The notes below the pieces were generated by a model. The model was not told the origin of the DNA, did no database searches, and saw only the letters and a list, made by a program, of their open reading frames with translations. A DNA stretch of 64,000 nucleotides. It comes from an uncultured Prevotellaceae bacterium. GTDB taxonomy: Bacteria > Bacteroidota > Bacteroidia > Bacteroidales > Bacteroidaceae. Positions within the stretch are counted from its first letter, which is position 1. The number at the start of each line of letters is the position of its first letter. Below are positions 1-7,389 of the stretch, one piece after another. The DNA lies in contig ONNV01000003.1 in NCBI GenBank assembly GCA_900319225.1, forward strand, positions 124,001-188,000. The letters run 5' to 3'. The position numbers and the translations under genes are program-made.

Positions 1-320
1 GGATAGTCATCACCGCACAGGCCCAGCACCTCTATATCGGCAGCCTGAACCTCAACGGCCTGACCTGAGCCGATGCTCTCAACCATGGTACCCTTAACGC
101 TCAGGCAGGCACCGGTGGTTATCTGTTTCATCAGTTCATCACTGAATTTATCCAGGTCAGCTACAATCTGAACATTCTTGATTGTCGATCCGTCATTAAG
201 GGCAATGAAGCTTACGTTCTTGCTACCACGCTTGGTCCTCACCCAGCCCTTTACAACTACCTCCGTTCCAAAATCGGTACGTTTAAGGAGGTCGGCAATC
301 CTAGTTCTCTTAATATCCAT
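1..320 (-). CDS. asnS: Asparagine-tRNA ligase, N-terminal part (cut by window edge)
   Basis: Charges tRNA-Asn with asparagine in the cytoplasm. Only about the first 106 residues lie in the window. They begin [12 protein letters not shown] and continue through a stretch of the anticodon-binding OB-fold type ([19 protein letters not shown], then [13 protein letters not shown]), the typical start of class IIb synthetases AsnRS and AspRS. The WVRTKR and FIALNDGS wording fits bacterial AsnRS best. The ATG is at 318-320. The catalytic domain lies outside the window, so AspRS or a paralogue is not fully excluded. The gene is downstream of, and on the same strand as, the pseudouridine synthase gene, with 22 nt between them, so they may be co-transcribed. 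Confidence 0.85.
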   Translation of the reverse strand, partial: MDIKRTRIADLLKRTDFGTEVVVKGWVRTKRGSKNVSFIALNDGSTIKNVQIVADLDKFSDELMKQITTGACLSVKGTMVESIGSGQAVEVQAADIEVLGLCGDDY

Positions 321-342
321 TGTATAAGGTTTAATTCATTAA

Positions 343-1710
343 TTACTCATATGCACCCATGCGGAGCATGTTAACCTCCTTCTCAGTGAGGAAACGCCAG
401 TCACCGCGACGCAGACGCTTCTTGGTAAGTCCGGCAAACTGTACGCGGTCAAGCTTGGTTACGCGATAACCCAGAGCGTCGAACATACGACGAACCACAC
501 GGTTACGGCCTGAGTGAATCTCAACACCCACCTGGGTCTTGTCATCGTTAACGTAGCTTACCTCATCGGCGCGTACGATATCGCCATCCTCCTCACCTAT
601 GTTTACACCGTCAAGCAGCTTCTGCAGATCCTCGCCGCTTACAGCGCGGTCCAGACGTGCATGATAGATCTTCTTCTTGAGGAACTTGGGGTGTGTAAGA
701 CGGCTTGCCATCTCACCGTCATTGGTAAGCAGCAGCACACCAGTGGTGTTGCGGTCCAGACGGCCTACGGGGTATACACGCTCCTTGCAGGCACCCTTTA
801 TATAATCCATAACGGTCTTACGCTCCTGGGGATCATCAACAGTGGTAACGCAATCCTTAGGCTTGTTGAGCAGGATGTAGATCTTACGCTCAATGCTTAC
901 CAGCTGATCGTGGAACAGCACGTTGTCACCGCGATGTACCTTGGTACCCAGCTCGGTAACGGTCTGGCCGTTTACCTTAACTACACCAGCCTGGATGAAC
1001 TCATCGGCCTCACGACGTGAGCATACACCGGCATTTGCCAGGTACTTGTTCAAACGTATCTCCTCCTCGGGATCGTGAATTACATCCTGATACTCAATAC
1101 GCTTGCGGTTGTCCTGACGCTTCTGCATGGGCTTGCGGAAACCGCCCTGCTGGCCGTAGCCACCCTGGCGCTGGTAACCGCCCTGACGCTGGCCGTAGCC
1201 GCCCTGGCGCTGATAGCCACCCTGACGCTGGCCGTAGCCACCCTGACGCTGGTAGCCACCCTCCTCACCGTTCTGGCCCTGCACACGCTCTCTGTAAAAA
1301 CGGGGCTGACCCTCCTGGTCCTGGTTGTTGTACTGACGCTGCTGATTATATCTGGGACGATCCTGTCCGTACTGCGGGCGGTTATTGTTGTAACCACGGT
1401 TCTGATATCCGCCACCGTACTGGCGCTGGCCATACTGGGGACGATCCTCACCTGCACCCTGACCGTACTGACGACGGGGACGATCCTGGTTGTAGCCCTG
1501 CTCGCCATCCTGGCGTGCGGGACGCTCTACTCTTGAATACTGAGGACGATTGTTGTTGTAATCAACTCTTACAAAACGCGGACGGCCCTGACGTGTGCCA
1601 CCCTGATTGTTGTCATCGGAATTTCCGTTAAATCTGTTGAAGCTGTTTTCCTGCTCTTCCTGATTCCCGCTCTCGTCGTAGAATCTGTTTCCGTTCTCTG
1701 TTTCCATCAT
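343..1710 (-). CDS. RluB/RsuA-family rRNA pseudouridine synthase with long disordered N-terminal tail
   Basis: Expected to isomerise a uridine in 23S rRNA. Residues about 217-270 form an S4 RNA-binding domain (IRLNKYLANAGVCSRREAD). The catalytic domain follows, with the family motif GRLDRNTTGVLLLTNDG; Asp319 is the expected catalytic residue. The first ~210 residues are low-complexity, rich in Gly, Arg, Tyr, Gln and Asn, and contain a 13-residue unit (GGYQRQGGYGQRQ) repeated about three times at residues 151-190. The family core is about 240 residues, so the tail nearly doubles the protein. Such tails are known in Bacteroidota homologues; their role is unclear, and RNA binding or condensate formation is my inference. 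Two adjacent ATGs (1708-1710, 1705-1707) could start it. Confidence 0.9.
   Translation of the reverse strand: MMETENGNRFYDESGNQEEQENSFNRFNGNSDDNNQGGTRQGRPRFVRVDYNNNRPQYSRVERPARQDGEQGYNQDRPRRQYGQGAGEDRPQYGQRQYGGGYQNRGYNNNRPQYGQDRPRYNQQRQYNNQDQEGQPRFYRERVQGQNGEEGGYQRQGGYGQRQGGYQRQGGYGQRQGGYQRQGGYGQQGGFRKPMQKRQDNRKRIEYQDVIHDPEEEIRLNKYLANAGVCSRREADEFIQAGVVKVNGQTVTELGTKVHRGDNVLFHDQLVSIERKIYILLNKPKDCVTTVDDPQERKTVMDYIKGACKERVYPVGRLDRNTTGVLLLTNDGEMASRLTHPKFLKKKIYHARLDRAVSGEDLQKLLDGVNIGEEDGDIVRADEVSYVNDDKTQVGVEIHSGRNRVVRRMFDALGYRVTKLDRVQFAGLTKKRLRRGDWRFLTEKEVNMLRMGAYE
1138..1260. repeat. Coding tandem repeat (39-bp unit) inside the pseudouridine synthase gene
   Basis: About three imperfect 39-bp units encode Gly-Gly-Tyr-(Gln/Arg) blocks of the N-terminal tail. 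Units differ mostly at synonymous positions. Repeats like this can change copy number by slippage, so the tail length may vary between strains. Confidence 0.8.
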
Positions 1711-1798
1711 AATAAAATCCTTTTTTAGTCAGAAAGCCTCACGGCCTCCCTTTTTTTTAGTAAACAATTAGATTTTGAAAAATAATAAGTTAGTTAGT

Positions 1799-3145
1799 TT
1801 ATACACCGTAATAGTTGCCCGGTGTTATGGCTTTTAATTCATTCTTTACACTCTCGCTAACATTAAGACCATCGATAAAATCGCTTATGGACTCACGGGT
1901 TACTTGACTGTTTGTACGGGTAAGAGCCTTGAGTGCCTCATACGGATGGGGGTAGCCCTCACGACGCAGGATAGTCTGTATGGCCTCGGCCACAACGCTC
2001 CAGCAACCGTCCAGGTCAGCGGCAATCTTCTGCTCGTTGATGAGCAGCTTGCCCAGGCCCTTGAGTGAGCTGGCGATAGCTATCATCTGATGTCCGAAAG
2101 GCACGCCGATATTGCGGATTACGGTTGAGTCCGTAAGGTCACGCTGCAGACGTGATACGGGCAGTTTGCGTGACAGGTGCTCCAGGATGGCGTTTGCCAT
2201 ACCCAGGTTACCCTCGGCGTTCTCAAAGTCTATGGGGTTGACCTTATGAGGCATAGCGCTTGAGCCTACCTCGCCGGCCTTGATCTGCTGTTTGAAATAC
2301 TCCATTGATATGTACTGCCAGAAGTCGCGGTTCATATCAATCTGGATGGTGTTCATACGCTTCATGGCGTCAAACAGGGCTGCCAGATTATCATAGTTCG
2401 ATATCTGGGTGGTGAACTCCTCACGCTGCAGGCCCAGCTTCTCACTCAGGAACTTGGCACCGAATGCCTTCCAGTCAATCTGGGGATAAGCTACATGATG
2501 AGCGTTGAAGTTACCTGTGGCTCCGCCGAACTTGGCCGATACGGGCACAGCCTTGAGCTGCCCCAGCTGCTCGCGCAGACGGTAGGCGAATACCTCAATC
2601 TCCTTACCCAGACGTGTGGGTGATGCGGGCTGTCCGTGTGTGCGGGCCAGCATGGGGATATCCTTCCAGCGCTGTGCATACTCCTCCAGCTTGTCAATCA
2701 GTGACTGGATGCCGGGATAGTATACATTCTCCAGAGCCTCCTTGACCATCAGGGGCACTGAAGTGTTGTTTATATCCTGTGATGTAAGACCAAAGTGGAT
2801 GAACTCCTTGAATTCCACCAACTCAGGTACAAGGTCAAATTTCTCCTTGAGGAAATACTCAACGGCCTTGACGTCATGGTTGGTTACTTTCTCTATATCC
2901 TTTATGTGCGCCGCATCCTCCTCGCTGAAGTTCTGCCATATCAGGCGCAGACCATCCAATGAGGCACGAGATACGCCTGCCAACTGGGGCAGACCAAACT
3001 CACAGAGCGCTGTAAAGTACTCTATCTCAACTCTGACCCTGTAACGGATCAGGGCATATTCTGAAAAATAAGATGCAAGTTCTTGTGTCTTGCCACGATA
3101 TCGCCCGTCTATGGGGGATACAGCTGTTAATTCATCAAGTTTCAC
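1799..3145 (-). CDS. purB: Adenylosuccinate lyase
   Basis: Catalyses two steps of purine synthesis: SAICAR to AICAR, and adenylosuccinate to AMP, each releasing fumarate. The 448-residue length is normal. The fumarase/aspartase superfamily signature is seen as GSSAMPHKVNPIDFENAEG, the flexible loop holding the catalytic serine. The N-terminus MKLDELTAVSPIDGRY is typical of the longer proteobacterial/Bacteroidota PurB type. The gene is transcribed away from the MFS gene at 3271, so the 125 bp between them should hold divergent promoters. It is followed by the pseudouridine synthase gene after 88 bp. Confidence 0.97.
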   Translation of the reverse strand: MKLDELTAVSPIDGRYRGKTQELASYFSEYALIRYRVRVEIEYFTALCEFGLPQLAGVSRASLDGLRLIWQNFSEEDAAHIKDIEKVTNHDVKAVEYFLKEKFDLVPELVEFKEFIHFGLTSQDINNTSVPLMVKEALENVYYPGIQSLIDKLEEYAQRWKDIPMLARTHGQPASPTRLGKEIEVFAYRLREQLGQLKAVPVSAKFGGATGNFNAHHVAYPQIDWKAFGAKFLSEKLGLQREEFTTQISNYDNLAALFDAMKRMNTIQIDMNRDFWQYISMEYFKQQIKAGEVGSSAMPHKVNPIDFENAEGNLGMANAILEHLSRKLPVSRLQRDLTDSTVIRNIGVPFGHQMIAIASSLKGLGKLLINEQKIAADLDGCWSVVAEAIQTILRREGYPHPYEALKALTRTNSQVTRESISDFIDGLNVSESVKNELKAITPGNYYGV

Positions 3146-3222
3146 TGCAAAAACAATCTCTTAATAAATGCCTTTTTCCAATAATTTAAATTTTCACGCT
3201 TTTCTGCTTCGCAGCAGCGATG

Positions 3223-3230
3223 CAAAAGTA
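3223..3230 (-). promoter_or_regulatory. Probable purB promoter (-7 box)
   Basis: The minus strand reads TACTTTTG, matching the Bacteroidota -7 consensus TAnnTTTG, 78 nt before the purB start. No clear TTTG lies at the usual -33 distance, so the call rests on the -7 box alone. It faces the plus-strand box at 3243-3250, so the two promoters overlap. Confidence 0.5.
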
Positions 3231-3242
3231 CTAAGAAATTCA

Positions 3243-3250
3243 TAATTTTG
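3243..3250 (+). promoter_or_regulatory. Probable promoter of the MFS gene (-7 box)
   Basis: TAATTTTG matches TAnnTTTG and ends 20 nt before the ATG at 3271. The -33 region is not recognisable. Confidence 0.45.
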
Positions 3251-3270
3251 CATACTCAAATTATTAAAAT

Positions 3271-4638
3271 ATGTCACAGATAATCAAGAAGAAGTTAAGT
3301 GAGAGTAAGGCCGCCCGCTGGACAGCGATGATAATGGTGTCACTCACCATGATGTTCGGCTATTTCTTTACCGATGTCATGGCACCGCTCGAGGAGCTGC
3401 TCACACGCTCTCAGGAGCTTGGAGGACTGGGCTGGAGCAGTGAGGAGTATGGATTCTTCTCAGGAGCATACGGCTTTTTCAATGTATTCCTGCTGCTTCT
3501 TTTCTTTGGAGGCATAATACTTGACAAATTCGGCATCCGCATTACCGGAGTACTGAGTGCCGTACTCATGCTGGGCGGTGCCCTGATAAAATACTGGGCC
3601 GTAAAGAACAGTTTTGAAGGCACTTTGACACTCCCCCTGGGAATAGGGACATACAGCATACAGGTAATCTGGGCATGTGTAGGTTTCGCCCTGTTCGGAG
3701 TAGGCTGTGAGATTGCCGGCATAACCGCAAGCAAAATCATAGTAAAATGGTTCACAGGACATGAGCTGGCCCTGGCCATGGGTATCCAGGTTGCCCTTTC
3801 ACGTGTAGGTACCGCAGCTGCACTTGCAGCAGCACTGCCGTTCGCACAGCGCTGCGGAGGCGTATCGGCATCAGTGGGACTGGGAGCCGTGATGCTGTGC
3901 ATCGGCCTTCTGTGCTATCTGGTATACTGTGTTATGGACAAGAAGGAGGATGAATCCGTGGCATCAATCCAGGCTGAGCCCGAGGAGGGATTCCATTTTG
4001 CCGACCTCAAGATACTCTTTACCAGCAAGGGATTCTGGCTTATCACGCTGCTATGCCTCATGTTCTATGCAGGAGTGTTCCCGTTCCTTAAGTTCGCCAC
4101 CAAGCTGATGATCACCAAATACGGAGTGAGCGACAGCCTGGCCGGCCTCATACCCGCAATGCTGCCGTTCGGCACCATCATACTGACCCCGCTGTTCGGA
4201 GGCATATATGACAAGCGCGGCAAGGGCGCCACACTTATGGTCATTGGCTCGGTACTGCTTACGCTTGTACATATAATATTCGCCATTCCGGTAAACAGCT
4301 GGATTGTTGCCATTGCCGATATGCTCATTCTGGGCATCTCGTTCGGTCTGGTTCCGGCTGCAATGTGGCCGTCGGTCCCCAAGATCATACCCATGAAACT
4401 GCTGGGTACCGCATACGCCATGATATTCTACATCCAGAATATAGGTCTGTCACTTGTACCTATCCTGATTGGCAAGATCAACCAGGCCAATACCGATGCA
4501 GCCGGAGTAATCAACTACACACAGTCCATGTACTGCTTCACGCTGTTCGGAATAATTGCGGTACTGCTTTCCATATGGCTTAAGTCTGTTGACAGCAAGA
4601 AAGGTTACGGACTTGAGGAGCCCAACATCAAGGATTGA
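3271..4638 (+). CDS. MFS transporter, substrate unknown
   Basis: A 455-residue inner-membrane protein with about 12 hydrophobic segments and the two-half layout of the major facilitator superfamily. A charged central loop lies near residues 222-245 (MDKKEDESVASIQAEPEEG). Loop signatures resembling the family motif are present (LDKFGIRITG after TM2, GGIYDKRGKGA in the second half). I cannot assign a substrate from sequence. It is followed after 3 nt by a sodium-dependent transporter gene, so the two are almost certainly co-transcribed and may serve related nutrients. Confidence 0.85.
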   Translation: MSQIIKKKLSESKAARWTAMIMVSLTMMFGYFFTDVMAPLEELLTRSQELGGLGWSSEEYGFFSGAYGFFNVFLLLLFFGGIILDKFGIRITGVLSAVLMLGGALIKYWAVKNSFEGTLTLPLGIGTYSIQVIWACVGFALFGVGCEIAGITASKIIVKWFTGHELALAMGIQVALSRVGTAAALAAALPFAQRCGGVSASVGLGAVMLCIGLLCYLVYCVMDKKEDESVASIQAEPEEGFHFADLKILFTSKGFWLITLLCLMFYAGVFPFLKFATKLMITKYGVSDSLAGLIPAMLPFGTIILTPLFGGIYDKRGKGATLMVIGSVLLTLVHIIFAIPVNSWIVAIADMLILGISFGLVPAAMWPSVPKIIPMKLLGTAYAMIFYIQNIGLSLVPILIGKINQANTDAAGVINYTQSMYCFTLFGIIAVLLSIWLKSVDSKKGYGLEEPNIKD

Positions 4639-4641
4639 CAT

Positions 4642-6012
4642 ATGGAAAGGAGAGAAAGACGCAAGGAGAGATTTGACAGCCGTTTTGGAATGATAATGGC
4701 CATGGCCGGATCGGCCGTAGGTCTGGGCAATCTGTGGCGTTTCCCGTTCCTGGCGGCACAGAACGGCGGCGGAGCATTCATATTCGTATATCTGGTGCTG
4801 CTTCTTACCATCTGCATCCCGGTCCTGATGACCGAGATTACGCTGGGCCGCAAATGCCGCTCAAACGTAACCCGCGTCTATGACAATCTGGGTGCACCAC
4901 GCTGGCGCTGGGCCGGTTTCATTACCCTGCTCACCCCCATCGTCATAATGGCATTCTACACCGTGGTCGGGGGCTGGTCAGTAAAGTACCTCATCCAGGC
5001 CTGCTCATTCAGTTTCAGCACTCCTGATGCCGATTATGCAGGCGCGTTCGGCGGGTTCATCAGCTCCACCTGGGAGCCCCTCATTTACACACTCATATTC
5101 CTGCTGGTAACTGCACTGGCCAACTTTGGCGGCGTAAAGAACGGTATCGAGAAGTTCTCCAAGCCCATGATGACCATACTCTCCATAACCATAATCCTGG
5201 TGGCCATACGTTCACTTACACTGCCCGGCGCATCCGAGGGTACAAAGTATCTGCTCATACCTGATTTCAGCAAGATAGACGGCAAGGTGCTGCTTACGGC
5301 ACTGGGACAGGCATTCATGTCGCTGAGCATCGGCATAGGCATCCTGCTCACCTACGGCTCATATGTCAAGACCAAGGAGGATATAGCCATGACATCCATA
5401 TCAACCGGTCTTATTGACACGCTGTTTGCCATCATTGCCGGTCTGGCCATCATCCCCGCCGTATACGCAATTGCCTATATGAACGGCACCGAGCCCGCCA
5501 TCAACGCAGGTCCCGGACTGGTATTCATCACCCTGCCGGGAGTATTCGCATCAATGCCGGGCGGCGGGATCATAGCCATACTCTTTTTCCTGGCACTGCT
5601 GCTGGCAGCCGTGACATCGGCCATATCCATGCTTGAAGTGATTGTGGCCTATTTCATCGAGGAGTGGAAACAGAGCCGCAACGGCGCAGTCATAACCTCC
5701 ATGATAGTCATCATTGTGCTGGGCTGCATCTGCTCGCTGTCACAGGGCATGCTCTCCGGAATAAGCATTGCCGGTAACAACATCTTTGATTTCTTTGATG
5801 TGATTTCATCCGATGTGCTCATCACCGTGGGCAGCCTCATCATGGTGCTGTTTGCAGGATGGCGCATCAGGAAAGATGATTTCCTGGATGAGCTCTCAGG
5901 ACACGGCACATCCAGGACTCCGGCATGGATATATAAGTACGTATATTTTATGGTACGCTGGATTGCCCCGTTGGTAATCATAGTTATCATGCTGAGCAAT
6001 ATCATTCTCTGA
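4642..6012 (+). CDS. Sodium-dependent transporter, NSS/SNF family
   Basis: A Na+-coupled symporter of the neurotransmitter:sodium symporter family, which in bacteria usually moves amino acids. The N-terminal signature is clear: FGMIMAMAGSAVGLGNLWRF, then PFLAAQNGGGAFIFVYL, which builds the sodium and substrate site in TM1 and TM2. The 456-residue length and roughly 11-12 hydrophobic segments match bacterial members such as LeuT and MhsT-type proteins. The start ATG lies 3 nt after the MFS stop, so it is the second gene of a two-gene operon. The actual substrate is not predictable here. Confidence 0.9.
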   Translation: MERRERRKERFDSRFGMIMAMAGSAVGLGNLWRFPFLAAQNGGGAFIFVYLVLLLTICIPVLMTEITLGRKCRSNVTRVYDNLGAPRWRWAGFITLLTPIVIMAFYTVVGGWSVKYLIQACSFSFSTPDADYAGAFGGFISSTWEPLIYTLIFLLVTALANFGGVKNGIEKFSKPMMTILSITIILVAIRSLTLPGASEGTKYLLIPDFSKIDGKVLLTALGQAFMSLSIGIGILLTYGSYVKTKEDIAMTSISTGLIDTLFAIIAGLAIIPAVYAIAYMNGTEPAINAGPGLVFITLPGVFASMPGGGIIAILFFLALLLAAVTSAISMLEVIVAYFIEEWKQSRNGAVITSMIVIIVLGCICSLSQGMLSGISIAGNNIFDFFDVISSDVLITVGSLIMVLFAGWRIRKDDFLDELSGHGTSRTPAWIYKYVYFMVRWIAPLVIIVIMLSNIIL

Positions 6013-6030
6013 TACTTCTCTACCCTCTGT

Positions 6031-6073
6031 TTATCCGCAATAGGTTAAAATATGTTAATGCTATTGCGGATAA
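6031..6073. promoter_or_regulatory. 13-bp perfect inverted repeat, candidate operator
   Basis: TTATCCGCAATAG (6031-6043) and CTATTGCGGATAA (6061-6073) are perfect reverse complements separated by 17 nt. There is no T-tract on either side, so it is a poor terminator. The right arm covers the putative -33 box of the promoter that ends at 6093, which would suit a repressor or activator site for the gene at 6161. Confidence 0.55.
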
Positions 6074-6093
6074 AAATTTGCTCCGTATATTTG
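6063..6093 (+). promoter_or_regulatory. Promoter of the small outer-membrane protein gene
   Basis: ATTG at 6063-6066 as the -33 element, 19 nt spacer, then TATATTTG at 6086-6093 (-7 element, TAnnTTTG). The leader to the ATG at 6161 would be about 60 nt. Confidence 0.65.
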
Positions 6094-6160
6094 CAGTGTC
6101 TTAGTGAAGTAATACACCAATAAAGAAGACAAAACTATTAACTACTCAAATACAATTATT

Positions 6161-6778
6161 ATGAAAAAAGTTATCCTTTCACTTGCTTGCATCATGGCAT
6201 TCTCATTTGCCGGAGCTCAGAACGCGCCCAAACTGAAATCATCTGCATTTGGCAATATCAAGCCTTTTGAGATGAGCGTAAGCGCAGGTTACAACGGCTC
6301 ATCAATCACTTTCCCTAAAGCGTCTCTCTTCACCAACGGCCAGACCGGCCTGACAGCAGGTCTGACAGCACAGTACAATTACAAATCCTTCTTTGCAATC
6401 CGTACAGGAGCCCTGTTTGAGATGAAGAAATGCGCCTACCCTGACCAGACCAACCTATTCAATTCATCACTTACATACAGGCAGACAGACATTGACGTTC
6501 CTCTCTCCCTGATATTTCAGTGCGGCAACCAGTCTTCAAGAGTATACCTTGGCCTTGGTGCCGATGCAAGATTCCTGCTTGACTCTGATCTTGAGACACT
6601 TGACTACAAGACCAACAATGTACAATACGGAATGCACGTCCTGTTTGGATTCAAGTTCAGCAATTTCTTTATGGAGGAATGCGTAGGTTATCAGATGAAT
6701 GACCTGTTCCATAAAGACGCTGCCGCCCCAGAGTCAGCATTGAACACCTTCTCCTTCAAAGTAGGCTGGATGTTCTGA
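6161..6778 (+). CDS. Small outer-membrane beta-barrel protein, function unknown
   Basis: A 205-residue protein with a clear signal peptide (MKKVILSLACIMAFSFAGAQ, cleavage probably after GA). The mature part has alternating polar and aromatic stretches typical of a small 8-10 strand barrel: SVSAGYNGSSITF, GLTAGLTAQYNYKSFFAIRTG, YGMHVLFGFKFSNFFM. It ends in an aromatic residue (FKVGWMF), as barrels inserted by BamA often do. This resembles the PorT/outer membrane beta-barrel group common in Bacteroidota, but no specific function can be given. It has its own promoter with a possible operator upstream and a hairpin downstream, so it is probably monocistronic. Confidence 0.65.
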   Translation: MKKVILSLACIMAFSFAGAQNAPKLKSSAFGNIKPFEMSVSAGYNGSSITFPKASLFTNGQTGLTAGLTAQYNYKSFFAIRTGALFEMKKCAYPDQTNLFNSSLTYRQTDIDVPLSLIFQCGNQSSRVYLGLGADARFLLDSDLETLDYKTNNVQYGMHVLFGFKFSNFFMEECVGYQMNDLFHKDAAAPESALNTFSFKVGWMF

Positions 6779-6810
6779 CACCCCATACATCTCCTTGTTT
6801 GCCTAAAAGT

Positions 6811-6846
6811 CAATATGGGCGACCGTCTCTGCGGCCGCCCATATTG
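6811..6846. terminator. Probable bidirectional terminator between convergent genes
   Basis: CAATATGGGCG (6811-6821) pairs perfectly with CGCCCATATTG (6836-6846) around a 14-nt loop. It sits between the convergent ends of the barrel gene and the exonuclease gene. A short T-rich run (ACTTTTAG) follows only in the minus orientation. Confidence 0.6.
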
Positions 6847-6862
6847 TACTCAGACGGATAGT

Positions 6863-7354
6863 TCAGAGTATCTCGCGCGCAATCCAGGCGCAGGCTTCGG
6901 CGTCGGCCAGGGCGTGGTGATGATTCTCAAGGCAGTAGCCGCAGGCCTCAGCTACGGTCTGCAGCTGGTGATTGGGAAGACTGCGCATCCTACTGCGGGC
7001 GGCGCGCAGCGTGTCATAGAATTCATAATCCGGATAATCCATCTGATAGACACGGAACACGGCCTTGAGGCAGCCCTCATCAAAAGTGCTGTTATGCGCT
7101 ACCAGCGGCAGGCCCTCAATCATGGGCTCTATCTGGGCCCACACCTTGGGGAACACGGGAGCGCTGTCAGTATCGGCATTACAGAGTCCATGCACCTGCT
7201 GGCACCAGTAATTGTAATAGTTGGGCTCCGGCTGGATAAGTGAATAGAATGAATCCACTATCTCACCTTCCCTTACAATCACTACTCCTACAGAGCAGAC
7301 TGATGAACGCTCCCTGTTGGCCGTCTCAAAGTCTATTGCGGCAAAATCCTTCAT
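6863..7354 (-). CDS. DEDDh 3'-5' exonuclease (DnaQ/epsilon-like)
   Basis: A 163-residue stand-alone exonuclease domain. The first acidic motif is Asp8-Phe-Glu10 (AAIDFETAN), the second region holds AHNSTFDEG, and the third has HHALADAEA, giving the D-E-D-H-D set of DnaQ-type nucleases. It resembles the short epsilon-like exonucleases of Bacteroidota and the N-terminal domain of larger DNA polymerase III-related proteins. Whether it proofreads for PolC/DnaE, processes RNA or acts in repair cannot be read from the sequence. It lies 35 nt downstream of the peptide transporter gene on the same strand. Confidence 0.85.
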   Translation of the reverse strand: MKDFAAIDFETANRERSSVCSVGVVIVREGEIVDSFYSLIQPEPNYYNYWCQQVHGLCNADTDSAPVFPKVWAQIEPMIEGLPLVAHNSTFDEGCLKAVFRVYQMDYPDYEFYDTLRAARSRMRSLPNHQLQTVAEACGYCLENHHHALADAEACAWIAREIL

Positions 7355-7389
7355 TCCTTGTGTTTGTACGCATGCAAAAGTTGCTTGCT

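Noticed and set aside
1017-1631. Plus-strand reading frame opposite the pseudouridine synthase tail
   Set aside because: It is the antisense of the low-complexity repeat, so its His/Gly/Asp/Pro-rich translation is a composition artefact.
6031-6073. Rho-independent terminator of the transporter operon
   Set aside because: Although it lies after the transporter stop codon, neither arm is followed by a T-tract and it overlaps a good promoter, so an operator is more likely.
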